From positions 1,178,001-1,242,000 of the forward strand of contig JAPEHQ010000012.1 in the NCBI GenBank assembly GCA_027405735.1: a DNA stretch of 64,000 nucleotides. Direction: 5' to 3'. Below, piece after piece: positions 35,216 through 46,931 of this stretch. The notes under the pieces are model-generated. The model saw only the letters and a list, made by a program, of their open reading frames with translations, searched no databases and had not been told where the DNA came from. Each line of letters begins with the position of its first letter. The first letter of the stretch is position 1. The translations under genes and the position numbers were made by a program. This DNA comes from Mucor racemosus (taxonomy: Eukaryota > Mucoromycota > Mucoromycetes > Mucorales > Mucoraceae).

Positions 35216-35708
35216 CTTATATTAGAATGCGTATTCAGATAAAAGAAAAGAATACCAGCTTGATAGTCGTCTGATATGTCTTATCAAATGGTAAATATGA
35301 AAACAAAAAGAGAGAAACAAAACACATATAAAAAGATTTTCAAAGCTTTACATTTTTTAGCGCATTTAGAACCCTGCTAATTGCACATTTCAGCCAATGT
35401 AAAAGCAGCATCACAGCGCCTGAACTATAAACTAGGAAAAATAGGCAATATCTGTTACTATAATAAAAACATAAATTTTTCTACTAGAAAGACCGTCTGT
35501 CATATCATACATTCATTAAAAAATTGCAAAAACAAACCAGTAGAGCAACGCCGTAATTGAGCATAGCAAGATTAAACGACTAAGGCGTCTGGTCAGATTG
35601 AATTTATATTCTTTTTATTTTTTATATCCTAAATTCAGACAGATAATCTCATTTTATCATTTAATGCATATTTAAAAATTAATAATTGAAAAAGGTATAC
35701 AATGATAA
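35216..35708. other. Spacer between repeat R2 and the Harbinger-like gene
   Basis: AT-rich, no conserved frame. It may contain the left end of the Harbinger-like element, which I could not define. Confidence 0.3.
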
Positions 35709-37037
35709 ATGAATGACACAGAAGAAGAGAATATAAAAGAAAAGATTAATATAGAGATTAATAGATTAATAATTGATAAATGGTATTTTTATGAATCTAA
35801 TTGGAAAATAATTAGTAAAAAATATAATCATAGAACTACTTTAAAATATATGAAAGATATAAATTTTATAAAAGATGTATTACTTAATCAATTAGGCTAT
35901 ATTCCTGTATTTTACTTTTTAAATATTTTATATGGGACACAAGAGTATCCAGGTCCATATCCTGAATTAGATAAAGGTCTTATTTTATTATATCATTTAG
36001 TTTGTGGTCTATCAGGGCAGAAAATGTCTCAATTTATGTGCTATGCTACTTTTTATGATTTATATAAAAAATTTTGGATAGACAATTATAAAAGAATCAA
36101 TAAAATAATAAACACAGATTTGTTAAACTTATTTTCAAATATAAAGATAAGATTATTATCTGCAAAACTATATAACCCAATAGGATTTAAGAATGTAACT
36201 TTAATTATAGATGGTCATGACTCAAAAATAAAATACTACAATCCAGATACAGAAAGAATAAAATTACATTCTTATAAATTAAAAAAACCAGGTGTCAGAA
36301 CTCAAATTGTTTGTGATATGAATAAAATGATAATTTATATTTCAGACTCCGAAAAATGTGGTGAATCTAATGATGGTACAATGTTCTTAAAAATGAATCT
36401 CTATAATAAACTACATATTGGTGATTGTTTGGCTATGGATGGAGGTTATCCACTATTTATAAACCAATTTAAAGAAAATGGAATTAATCTTGGATATGAA
36501 TTTAAAGATATGCATTTTATGTATCCAGTTAGAAAAGAAAAGGATAGTAAATTGAGTGTGAATGAATTACATTTTAACAGCGTATTTGGAAGCTTTAGAT
36601 CCATAATAGAGAATGAATTTAGTGTTATAGGAAGTAAATTTGAGAGGTTTAATAATAACAGAGCATCTGTACAGGTATCTGATATAAAACATTACAATAT
36701 ACAATTTAAATTATCTTGTTTACTGAAAAATATTTGGCAAATGGTTAAAGATTATAATATAGAAGAATTACCGCATCATAAGCTTTGGTATAGTGATGGC
36801 TTTGAGTTTCCTATAAAAGAAAGTAAGATACAAATTGCATTTAATGATGAGATTAAGATAAATAAAAATCTAATTGAAATAAGTACGTTACAAAATAAAT
36901 TATTAAATATGAGCCTTGATGAATTAGAAGTCGATTCTATCAATTTTGACGAAGATGAAATTATGGAAGAAGAAGTTTCATTAAAGCATAAAAGAGTTAA
37001 AAAAAGTATTGTATATATTGAAAAGCCTGATAGATAA
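35709..37037 (+). CDS. DDE_Tnp_4 (Harbinger/IS5-like) transposase
   Basis: Single exon, 442 residues. The DDE triad is D168 (VTLIIDGHDSKI), D244 (AMDGGYPLF) and E301 (FRSIIENEFSVIGSKF), the pattern of DDE_Tnp_4 proteins. An N-terminal helical region (about 1-130) probably includes the DNA-binding part. The frame is complete, so the protein may be functional. Codon use is extreme even for this AT-rich window (mostly ATA for Ile, TTA for Leu, AGA for Arg, AAT and AAA), unlike the cellular genes, which suggests a different origin or recent arrival. Similar proteins are abundant in arbuscular mycorrhizal fungi as far as I recall. No partner Myb-like gene and no convincing TIRs were found. Confidence 0.7.
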   Translation: MNDTEEENIKEKINIEINRLIIDKWYFYESNWKIISKKYNHRTTLKYMKDINFIKDVLLNQLGYIPVFYFLNILYGTQEYPGPYPELDKGLILLYHLVCGLSGQKMSQFMCYATFYDLYKKFWIDNYKRINKIINTDLLNLFSNIKIRLLSAKLYNPIGFKNVTLIIDGHDSKIKYYNPDTERIKLHSYKLKKPGVRTQIVCDMNKMIIYISDSEKCGESNDGTMFLKMNLYNKLHIGDCLAMDGGYPLFINQFKENGINLGYEFKDMHFMYPVRKEKDSKLSVNELHFNSVFGSFRSIIENEFSVIGSKFERFNNNRASVQVSDIKHYNIQFKLSCLLKNIWQMVKDYNIEELPHHKLWYSDGFEFPIKESKIQIAFNDEIKINKNLIEISTLQNKLLNMSLDELEVDSINFDEDEIMEEEVSLKHKRVKKSIVYIEKPDR

Positions 37038-37205
37038 AGGAATTAATAAAATAAATATAATAGAAGTATAAGGCGTACTATTCCCTAGCAATTATCACGT
37101 GATCATATTTATACCATATAATAATTTTTTTTTATGTAATTTTATTTTCGTTTTTTTTTCGTTTTGTAACAATAAGGTAATATACAAGTACAACTCATAA
37201 TACTA

Positions 37206-38106
37206 ACGTGCCACCAGCTTTAAATCTGTGTAAACTTTAATTTTGTTTCAATTTTTATTTATTTTGGAACTCCGCCATTTCAATATATATATTTTTTTTG
37301 GAGGCATCTCATGGCAGATAATGTAGCTCATTTGTTATTTGAGAGATTGAGAAGTATAATAAATTTAAACAAACATTTTATTTTTATAACAAATCTTTAG
37401 AAATTCTAAATTTTCTGTGAGATAAATATTTTTTTTGACAAATTTCTTAACTTCTTGGACAACTTCTCTACATTTGCTATAAGCTTCGATGTAGTCCATC
37501 GACTTTCTGAAATAATGTCTGATTTGAGTCAGGTTACCAGAGGTATCCAGAAAAGAATGGATGTTTTTCTCCAGAGACTTGAATGTATAGTCACATCGCA
37601 AACGAGCTTCCCTCTTGGCAGCACCACAGTACATTTTGATCCAATTGCATTCGCAATGGTATTTTGGGTATCAGTAAAATGATTTTATAATAAAAATAAC
37701 TATTAAAGTCATAATAATTGTTCACAAAGGTTTAAATAATGATTGTTATGGCTCTGATTTATTATATCTTTATTTTTCGGAAAGTTGATAGCGAAAATGC
37801 TGATTTCACGCATTGCTTACGTAAGCTGGGTTTAAGGTAAGGAGGTTATGTGTCACAGAGTATCCTTGTTTCAAAAGTTACCCTCACCTAAGAGCACACA
37901 GCTTAAATTTTGAAATACCGTCTATTTTCAAGGGCTATCAACAGAATGATTTTATAGTAAAATTAAGTATTCGAGCCATAACAATTGTTTACAAAGGTTT
38001 AAATAATGATTGTTATGGATTTTTTTTATTGTATCGTTAGTTTTGGGTGAGTTGATAGCTCTTAAAAAAAGTTAAAATTTGTGCAGGTTTAAAGCTGGTG
38101 GCACGT
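37206..38106 (-). mobile_element. TA-flanked 901-bp truncated/non-autonomous transposon
   Basis: Inverted ends ACGTGCCACCAGCTTTAAA (37206) and its complement ending at 38106, each bordered by TA (37204-37205, 38107-38108). Imperfect similarity extends about 35 bp inward. Inside are a transposase C-terminal remnant (37365-37634) and a direct duplication of about 270 bp: TAATGATTGTTATGG ends both TAAAAATAACTATTAAAGTC (37689) and the matching block at 37957-38015. The element probably arose by internal deletion of a larger one. Confidence 0.8.
37365..37634 (-). pseudogene. C-terminal remnant of a fungal transposase
   Basis: Reads CGAAKREARLRCDYTFKSLE, then HSFLDTSGNLTQIRHYFRKS and MDYIEAYSKC. 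This resembles the C-terminal tail of a Mucoromycota DDE transposase family (R-x-x-CDYTF-x-x-L ... R-x-MDAY). The catalytic domain is absent, so it is only a fragment inside the TA-flanked element. Confidence 0.5.
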
Positions 38107-38108
38107 TA

Positions 38109-39115
38109 ATTCCAGGTCTATTAGGTAATTAATACAATCATCACTGACTTATAGTAATAGTTTATTGACTTATTACAGGTCATATTCTCTACCATGCAAC
38201 GTATTACATAATTCTTTTGAAAGTACATATAAAAAGTTTACACTCACCATGATTGATTTCTTTAATATATCAATTTTATATTATATCCAAATTCAATTTT
38301 TCTAAAATAAGAATTTAAAGTATAATTAGATATAAAACAGCTATATATAATTAATTAATTATTCTTCATTTATAATTAACCTCCTAAGTCTCTTATACTA
38401 TGGTATATGGAAGTTTTAAATAAAAAAGCATTTTTTTCTTTAACTTTTTTTATATTTGACCATGTACGGTCTGAAAATTCAGTTTTTGTAGCGGACATTT
38501 TTGGGGACTCATTTTATCCTTACCAACACTCATGATTTTGATCAAAAAACAGAAAAATCAAATTTTGATACCAAAATCAACGTTTAAATGTACTACATTG
38601 TGAGAGAAAACTGTAGGCATAGCTATTACGCATTTTATAAAAGCTTAATATTAAATGTTAAGTAACGAAAATTTGCACTTTTGGCCAAAAAACGGAATTT
38701 TGGTTAAAAGATTTTCATGTAATATTTTGCAATAAAAATGTTTGTTATTTTTTATTCAGCAAATAGAGTGCTAAATTCTGTATATGTATATATTTTTTGT
38801 TTTTAAAATTGGTAGTATAATTAACTCTAAATTTGCAAAATCAGAAAAAAAAAATTAAAAAATGTCCAAATTGATCTGCACAAAAATAATTTTCTAAATA
38901 AATATTCCCCTTATAAGCCTTATATGTCTTAAAAATAAGAGATTTTATAATACTTGGGAACGTTTTCAAGAATTTACGGATGCTGTACCCACTTGATTCA
39001 AGCTTATTACTATAAATATTTATACATATTAATATTGTATGGTAGTTTATTTGATGATAATATAGTCTTACGTTATAACTATTGCGTTAGAGTTGATTTA
39101 CATTAAGTTTTAGTC
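38109..39115. other. Intergenic, nothing recognised
   Basis: Very AT-rich with no conserved frame. Confidence 0.4.
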
Positions 39116-39222
39116 TTACCCCTCCAATATCATAAACATAAACATGGCCATCACTGGGACCTATTGCCACATTTTTACCCTCTTTGTCCGAAGCCAATTT
39201 ATTCAATGCTTTACCAGAAAAA
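39116..39222 (-). pseudogene. Orphan WD-repeat exon, dynein intermediate chain-like
   Basis: The minus strand reads ALNKLASDKEGKNVAIGPSD followed by GHVYVYDIGG and then a donor-like GGTAAGA. The pattern matches the last WD repeat of cytoplasmic dynein intermediate chain (ALNKLAWD..GK..A.G..DG.VYVYD). No neighbouring exons were found; a pogo-type MITE starts 15 bp away. It is a captured or left-over gene fragment. Other WD-repeat proteins cannot be excluded. Confidence 0.4.
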
Positions 39223-39236
39223 ACTTACTTTTGACC

Positions 39237-39733
39237 TAAAATCGTGATTCGGTTTAGTGGACTCGTAAATAACGGATTTTCGATTTAATGGACAGTTTGA
39301 AATCTCCCGTGTTTTTTTTCATAATTATACTGCCTAAATCCACTGAATCAATTCAGTGGATAGTGGACAATTTCGTTTCTACCAGTCCATTATATTAATA
39401 AAATACAAATGCTATTGGATAAAACTGTATTCAGCCGGTAATAGCTTGATCTGGTAGCCATGAAATTAGAAGAAATATGGAGAATGACCAAATCATGTGC
39501 CTAATTTACCTCAGTTTTTACTAAATTTCTTGTTATCCACTGTTTAATTCAGCTGCTCGAATATGAAAAGCCTTTATTAACAATATTATTTAATACTATA
39601 AACTAGTAACGCCTTTTTATTCTCATTTTTTGATCCAATATTACGGAAAATGATTTATTCGATTTGGTGGACAATTCGATTTAGTGGACAATTTTCTCCC
39701 TCCCAACGATTCCACTAAATCGAATCACGACTG
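39237..39733. mobile_element. Pogo-type MITE
   Basis: The right end, read inward, is CAGTCGTGATTCGATTTAGT, with TA outside (39734-39735). The left end ATCGTGATTCGGTTTAGTGG (39241) matches with decay of its first bases. Further inward copies of CGATTTAGTGGAC occur at 39680 and, as CGATTTAATGGAC, at 39280. No coding capacity. The CAGT start and TA target resemble the pogo element at 32362, but the TIR sequence is different. Confidence 0.7.
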
Positions 39734-39735
39734 TA

Positions 39736-40935
39736 CTATAAAAATTGATTTATTAATAAAATTAAGTATTAATAACAAGTTAATAAGTAATAATTACGGT
39801 GTACCTCTGATAGTTGATAATGATATACAAGACAACATCTTGTTTTCCTCTTATTAGCTGTTGGCCACTAAATAGAAATAAATACTTTTTAGAAACTAAA
39901 TAGATTAACAAGGGTTTTTTCATTCATTTATTTATTCAAATCAAGTCAATGCTATACATACTTCTATAATCACCAGTTTTTCTTCAGGTAGATGTCGACT
40001 TTAGACCAAAAAAGCATTGATTATTATAATATAGATAATGGAACAAAATGATTAAATTCTGGACGCTTTTTTCGTTCGAGGAAGATATTATAACGTGCCC
40101 TAACATTAATAGCTATTAATTTATTTCCAAATAAACAATAGGAAAAACATGTACTTGTACCGGCTACTCCTCGTCGGTTCCAGTTTATAAAAAAATATTA
40201 TTTTTTTGTTGCCGTTTTAAACGTAAATAAACGGGTTGAGGAAAGAGTAGGAAAGAAAAACAATTTTGTGTGTTACAAACAGGAATTTACAAAGGCATAA
40301 ATACTTTTAGTGTTACCAAACAGGTTGTTGTCGTTGTTCCCATTTGGTACCCGAAAGAAGAACATGGGCAGAACGCTTTCAAACCCCAAATTTCAAATTG
40401 ATATATCTCGTCAATAAGGCAATTCTGTTGAACCAGAGTAACTCACATCTGTTTTAAACCATTCAAATTATCTTCGTTATTAATTATATTATGATCGATA
40501 TAATTTAATAATTAACTAAAAAACCTTGATCTCATTGCTCTGCTCATCTGGGCTGCCTGATCTGCACAAAAGTTTTTATTCTGCCCATCATCTGTGTAGA
40601 TCATTATGCCCATGGGAAGCATAGTTCGGCCGTAGTGCATGCAGAGATCTATAAATGTGTGCGAGAGGTCAGACCTATAAATACAAAAAAATGATCCAAA
40701 TTGTGATGCTTCGTGGACCTATACGAAATTTTTTTGCGGCGATACCTGGTGGCTCAAGTGTAATTTTGGCATTTAATTGTCAAATATATCGAATCAAGAT
40801 AAGGTTGGTTGATTGATATAATGGATAATGTCATTTATTGAATGGGTGAATGTACATGTATAAAGCAAAGCTTACTTTTTGTTGCATCCACCGGCTATTT
40901 GTAAGATAATGAACCTTTTGATTTGTAGTCCTTAT
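39736..40935. other. Intergenic, nothing recognised
   Basis: No conserved frame. A patch at 40540-40680 rich in TGCACA/GGGCA motifs is loosely similar to repeat R3. Confidence 0.4.
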
Positions 40936-41258
40936 TGTTAAGAAGTCAGCTAACTGATCTGTGGTAGTATTCTTGGTTGTTCTTATTATTGTTCTAAAGC
41001 AAGATCCGGGAAGCGGGATATGTAAGACATACCCACTTGTTGGATTTAGTAGTTATATAAAATAAGCTCAACTTAAATGTGCTGTGTTACTAATGTAAAT
41101 ATATTTACCTGGCATGGATTTTCAGAAAGATATAAGATATAATCGATCCAATACTGATCTAATGGATAAATATAGTATAGGATTTGTATATAAATAGGAC
41201 AAAATATTGATATTAAATAAAGATGATCTTCAGTTTTTGTGTGTGATTTAATTTAACA
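40936..41258 (+). mobile_element. Solo LTR candidate
   Basis: Bounded by TGTTAAGAAG (40936) and ATTTAACA (41258), i.e. inverted TGTTAA/TTAACA ends typical of LTRs. A TATA box (TATATAAATAGG, about 41190) and a poly(A) signal (AAATAAAG, about 41215) stand in promoter-R order near the 3' end. No 5-bp target duplication, primer-binding site or second LTR was found, so this could be coincidence. Confidence 0.35.
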
Positions 41259-41459
41259 AATTTCTTTATTAAATTATACATTTTTTCTTGCTACAATTTT
41301 CATTCTAAACCTTGTGCATTTCAATTTTGTTTGTTGTTTGTTTTTTTTTAAATAAAATGTGAAATGTCAGAATGGTCGATAATAATGACCCTGCGTCCTC
41401 CGTGATATAATCACTTGTAGCCTTTATTTTACCGTATTGGAAATAATCGTTATCTACAT

Positions 41460-43860
41460 TATATAAATCTCATATTGCACGAAAGACTCAAAAACACGTA
41501 AAATTTATTGCATTTTTCTTGAAAAATGGGTCTTACTTTTCATCCCTGCTCTACTTTTTTTTATCATTAAATAACATCAAGAAAATATTATATACCAATG
41601 CACCTGAGATGTTCAGCTTTAATCCAAAAATGAGTATCCAAAAATATCCTACTTTTCACAGTTGTTATTAATTTTTCAGTGCTAATGTTTCAGATTTTTA
41701 CGCGTATTTCACTGCTGAGGGATTGAAAACTTTGAGGCCCGATATCTCCAAGAAACATTAAGCTATACTAGCACTTTTTAATAATAAAACTTACTTGTTT
41801 TAAAGTGCTCTATAACATATTTTAATATAAAAAAATTCCGAACACTTTTATTTTTTTTCATTTTTTGGCATTTCTATAGTAAGTTTCAAAATATTGGTTA
41901 AATCGAGCAACGCTTTTTTTACATTCATGTCATCCAGCTCGTTGAGCTCTCGTAGATCCAACTTTGTTTTTTTCAAAATGTTAATTTTTCGTGGAGATAT
42001 CCTCAAAAACGTGTATAAAGAGATACCCTTATTTCTAACCTCAATTTTTCCCTTATATACCCTCATCCCAAATTCTGAATTTCAAAAAATGTGGACAAAA
42101 ATCTTATTTTCTCTACGAAACATGTAGCTAAAAAATTAAATAATAGCTCGATCAATAGATAACTTTGCTATGCATTATTTTCATTATTTAAATTTAAAAT
42201 ATGCTTATAAAAAGTGTTCTGTATCTTCAAAAAACCTTCAAAATTTCAATTGCATTTTACGCAAAATTTTACGTTAAACATTTTTTTAAAATTTACTTAG
42301 ATGGATGCAGAAGTTAAAACTGTACAAAAACCACTTAGTACGCTATATCTACTTACTTTGCAGTTCATGAACATTTAAACAATTTTGTTTTTTTCACCAT
42401 TTTTCGTTCATTTTTTCAAATACATTTTGGAACCCCGTAACTGTAGGGCTTAAGCTGTGATAAGAACTATTATTTTGATTATCTCGACGAAAAATCAATA
42501 TTTTTTGCTGAAACAAAAAATACAGAGTAGCTTAGAGTTGGGCCAATCTTGTGAATGCAAAAAATTAAGCCTCAATGTAGGTGTTCAATCTTTAATAATC
42601 AATTGTAGGTCAAACTTGGTCATTTTTGAACAATATCTGGTATAAATTTTTCTATTTTTCGAGAGATATCAATGGCTTATGGAGTAAGATTACATGTTCT
42701 TTAAAGATTTTACGTAATTCAATTTAATATTATTGCGCAAAAACATTCGAAAACCATTTTAAAACAATCTGAAATCTACTTTTTACAACTGTAAAAAATC
42801 GATAACAAAACCTCTATCTCAGTGAATTTCGATTCTCATGACCTCCAATTTTACATGAGAGTAGGGGCATATCTTTGACATGCTGATCTCAAAGAGCAAC
42901 ATTCACAACCTACTGTGTGTTGAGAAAACCATTGCCAAAATGCGCCTATAGTTTACTGCGCAAATTTTTTGAGACAAAATTTTAATATTATCGTTATGAA
43001 TACTGACCCAAGTAAACTACCACTTTTCATGGATATATATATATGAATAGGTATTACAAGTACTTCAGGTATCAGCTTTCATGGGCCATTGTGAATTTGA
43101 TAAGTTTGAGCCACAAGTTGGCTACCTGCTATTTACGCCTACTAAGAAGGTCAGTAATACGCCCACCAGGTCTCGACGAATATGTATACAAATGACCTCC
43201 GGTTGCGATGGCAGGTACTTCTAGTATTGACACACAGAATTGTAAAGGATTTAGCCTCCCCGAGTTGCTGTGGAAATGGGAAAATAAAAATTCATATATG
43301 TTTAAATCATTTTGTATCAATTGTTTCAGATGTTCTTTGGAAGTTTTTATAAAATCAAATAATGGTTTCAAATTGAATTTTGAAATTGCACTTAATGCAC
43401 AGTAGATATAAAAAGAACATCTCTTAATTTCATTGGCCAACAGCTGTTTTTGAAAAAAATTTGGGCACGTTTTTGGAAAAAAAAAGCCTCTTCTTCTGCT
43501 TGTTGAAAGAAGTTTAGTTACAGGAAAAATGCTTGAAATCAATGAATATCGATCCAAATGGGCTGCAAATTTCAACATATATACTACAGCTGTAACAGTA
43601 TGCAGTACTATAATTTTGGATCCCATTAATTTGCTGGTTAAATGGTAGGAATCAAGCGCCCACTTTTCGCTAGTAGGTTTTATGGCTCAGCAGATCATTT
43701 TAAATTAGAAATACCCCTGAATCAGCCAAACCCAGGTTATACGGCGATGACAACTACCCGAAATTAATAAATTAACATCCTCCTTATGCTTAATCAAGGT
43801 TATATAAAGTACAATATTTTTACATTTATTTTTGCCTAGAATATTCTATTGAATTTAACA
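41460..43860 (+). repeat. Long dispersed repeat, copy C (longest)
   Basis: Shares with copies A, B and D the left and middle modules (ACCCTCATCCCAAATTCTGA at 42059; AAGCTGTGATAAGAACTATT at 42453; GTATCAGCTTTCATGGGCCA at 43069, also in D) and with copy A the right module (AGGTTTTATGGCTCAGCAGA at 43674). The region 43130-43617 is present only here. The minus frame 43129-43626 (165 codons) falls largely in this private part but has no recognisable domain. Confidence 0.7.
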
Positions 43861-44510
43861 ACTTTACGTAAGAAATAGTAGAAAATTGTAAACCTTTTTT
43901 GTTTTGTTAAGCCAATTGGTTTAATATTATGTTTACAAATGTCGAACTTACTTGTTTGCACATAATTGCCTACGAGCGAATCAAACTCTTTTTGAATAAC
44001 AAACAACGCATCTCATGCCTAATATACATAGAAAGAAACATGTATACAGAAACATATAAAAGAGAATTAAATTAACCTATCAGCTTTTCAATGCCTATAT
44101 TTAAAAAATTCAACTAAATCTGATTGGAAAACATTGCAGAATTTCAAAGATGTGGTTTGTATATCATATTCTGAATTTTTGAGCGTTAAAATAGCAATGA
44201 ACTTTAATGAAAAAAGGTCTATCAGCAAAAAGTTCTATTCAAATTTGAGCAATTCCAGAAAATCATGAAGCAAGTTTTCGATATTTGAAGCGATCGTCAT
44301 GCGAGCGCAATTAATAAAATAAAAAATAAAAATTAATCAAACAAACAAAGACGTACTGTCGCAATTTTTGACACGGTGAGTCTGTGCTATTTGATTGCTT
44401 CAAAATAGTGGATATATTATTTTAATTTAATATACGTATATCTTTATGTTTTATTTATAATATTTATGTACACACCCACATTTCTCGGTTAAATCTTTTC
44501 ATCAGTACCA
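43861..44510. other. Intergenic
   Basis: Nothing recognised. The last 50 bp are the 3' flank of the secreted-protein gene on the minus strand. Confidence 0.4.
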
Positions 44511-44990
44511 CTAATCCAAATATTGTCCACACCCAAAAGCACTACAGAATAATCCATTTGCACCCGTGAAATCAATACAAGCATTCATAGCTTCTTGCAG
44601 GCACATTGTGCCCAACTCAGTATTGCAAGCAGTCCCCATCGAGGAGCTGGAACAAACAGTTGCATTTTTTTGTTTGAAAGCCTCACATCTCACTAAATTT
44701 GTTGTATCGCAAGGGCCAATTTTCGAGGCAGCCGATCTTATAGAGGCAGACTTTGCTGGTAATAATGAGTAAGTTGGTGATTCAGATGTTTCAGGGTTGA
44801 TTCTAATAGGATTTCCTTCTGTGTCAATTTGTACATTTAATGGTAAGCTCGAATCCAAGGCGGGGATCTTTATTGGAGGCAAGCCAATAGGGGGGACTTG
44901 ATCTGTTCCTGGATCGACGGTCGTTGAAGGTGTGGCGCTAATTGATAGTGCAAACAAGAGAGTAACTACAGCAGAAATAGAAAACTTCAT
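44511..44990 (-). CDS. Small secreted cysteine-rich protein
   Basis: Single exon, 159 residues. The signal peptide is MKFSISAVVTLLFALSISAT (cleavage near 19). A Pro-rich stretch (GLPPIKIPALDSSLP) and a Ser/Thr linker follow, then a C-terminal domain with eight cysteines (94, 102, 113, 122, 130, 138, 149, 154) and one NAT glycosylation site. I do not recognise the family. The layout (signal, linker, compact Cys-rich module) fits a cell-wall or extracellular protein or a candidate effector; function is unknown. It lies 476 bp downstream of GPI18 on the same strand. Confidence 0.8.
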   Translation of the reverse strand: MKFSISAVVTLLFALSISATPSTTVDPGTDQVPPIGLPPIKIPALDSSLPLNVQIDTEGNPIRINPETSESPTYSLLPAKSASIRSAASKIGPCDTTNLVRCEAFKQKNATVCSSSSMGTACNTELGTMCLQEAMNACIDFTGANGLFCSAFGCGQYLD

Positions 44991-45466
44991 GTGATTATTT
45001 GGTATTTTACAGCAAAAGTAAAGAAAAAAATGAGCCTTTGTATCGTTCGTTTTTAATCATAAATGAATTATGCCTTTAAATGTTTATATCAATGTACCAT
45101 ATTTTAATTCACGATGGTACAAGAATGTTGTACTGCCGAGTTTTTAATATAAAATCAACCTTTAATTGATCGGTATGTAATTATTGCGTGTGTCATATAC
45201 ATTGAATTTATATGAGGAAGACACGATAGCAAACTGGATTTCAGGTTATCAATTTAACCATGATTGACAACAAGTATAACAATTCAATTATCAACCAAAC
45301 ATTATTGCGCAGAAAACAGCAAATGTACACATTGCCAAAGAAGTCGACTCTTGTGTATAAATGATGAAATATGGTTTATTTAGTTTAGTGTATACCTGTA
45401 TATACCTGTGCATTGACTATTTACATAAAGACATGGGTGTGTATATAATTTTACACGCTCTATAGA

Positions 45467-46931
45467 CTAAGCTGGAGGTAAGAAACTGGAGAATAACACT
45501 ATTCCAATCAAACCATAAATTGCAAAATAACCCAAAACAACATTGGCCATCAGTGTGTTTTTTCCTTCACAGAATCCTTTAATCCATAAATTCCCCACAT
45601 ACCAATAAAATGGCGGTACTGATGTAAAAAATCGAATAATCACTTGAATGTGCATGTTTGTAGTTGCATAAAATAATAGAAAAGTCCATAAATACATAAA
45701 TACAGATAATTTGGAACTGTAATAATCGTCATTGCTGTTGTGGTTGTTTCTTTTCACTCCCAATGTCCAGAATCCAATTGAATCATTTTGAATATAAGCT
45801 TTTAAACCGAAAATACTGAGAGCAATGATAGGAGCAGCAAGCACGAAATTGGGTATTTGCTTAATTTCATAATAGGAAAGAAATCCAACATCCCTACAAA
45901 TGTGTTAACATAAATCAATTGCCATTTCCGACAAATAAGTATGCATAATAATTTACCAATATTCCTTTTGAATAAATGAATATACTAGAGGTAATTTCTC
46001 AGTGCACCATGGTCTATCTAATGAACAGAACTCTGCATAAGCATAATACTGAAATACAGCAAACCCGCTTGCGGTAATTAGTGCATATATAACAGATCGA
46101 AGTAATCCAGTAATAAAATTCTAATTAAGATTCTATTAGAAAGATAAAGCCTCGCACCATTAATCTCTCTATTATGTTACCTTGCGATTAATTAAACGAA
46201 TCCAAACTAGTTCATAGAAGAAAAATCCGGAATATACAATTGCATTTGATCTCACAGCAGATGCAATACCCCAAATCAATGCAGATTGTAAATATTTCTT
46301 CTGAATCACCCATCTCATACCTATAAAACTCATCAAAGCAAATAAAGATTCGGTGTAGAAGGAGGACATGAACATTGCAGGTGGAGATAAACAAAAAGCA
46401 ATAGATGACACATATGCTAATTGCTTATTTTTGGGTAAAACTGTTAATGTCAATCTATGAACAAATTGATAAGATTTCGATTAAATGATATATGATTTGT
46501 ATACAATCTTACTTGTATAAGGCGCCTGCAGCTAATATAAAGGATACATTGGCAACTGTAACACCAGAAAGTAACAGTGTGTATCTGTTGCCTAGAATAT
46601 TTTGAAGAGGCAAAAATACTGAATAATAGTTAGACACATGAAAACTTTGAAATATATATAGATGAATACCTGTGTTTGCAAGTAGTCTAGCTAGTAATGG
46701 CATTACGGGAAAGAATGCTGTCTCTTGTTCATATACATATCCTTTCTCGGCAATATGTAAGAAATAAAGTGCGTCCCAACGTAAAAACACGTTCAATAGA
46801 TGCTTTGATGGTGTATCGAGCTGTATCTCGCCTGATGAGTCATAACTTCCAGTGAAAAAATATGTAGCTACCGCTATACCAATCGTAATCAAACGAGAGG
46901 TTATAGCAATAGAATATACTTGCTTTAACAT
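45467..46931 (-). CDS. GPI18: GPI mannosyltransferase 2 (PIG-V/Gpi18)
   Basis: Five exons (46931-46670, 46618-46513, 46454-46181, 46120-45957, 45893-45467), all GT-AG and phase-consistent, give 410 residues, close to the family length. Family motifs are FLRWDALYFLHIAEKGYVYE with the downstream AFFPVMP (about 49-78), FCLSPPAMFMSSFYTESLFA, RSNAIVYSGFF, WCTEKLPLVYSFIQKEYW and DVGFLSYYEIKQIPNFVLA. Many hydrophobic segments make it a multi-pass ER protein. It adds the second mannose to the GPI-anchor precursor, using dolichol-phosphate-mannose. Intron 1 is 51 nt, in frame and without a stop, so unspliced reading stays open, but it has a CTAAC branch site and CAG acceptor. It is divergent from the copper transporter gene, 791 bp apart. 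Confidence 0.93.

Noticed and set aside
43129..43626. 165-codon minus-strand frame as a gene
   Set aside because: It lies inside repeat copy C, has no recognisable domain and is not seen in the other copies.
46619..46669. Reading through the 51-nt segment of GPI18 as coding
   Set aside because: It is in frame without stops, but it has a GTATTC donor, CTAAC branch site and CAG acceptor, and removing it restores the family spacing.
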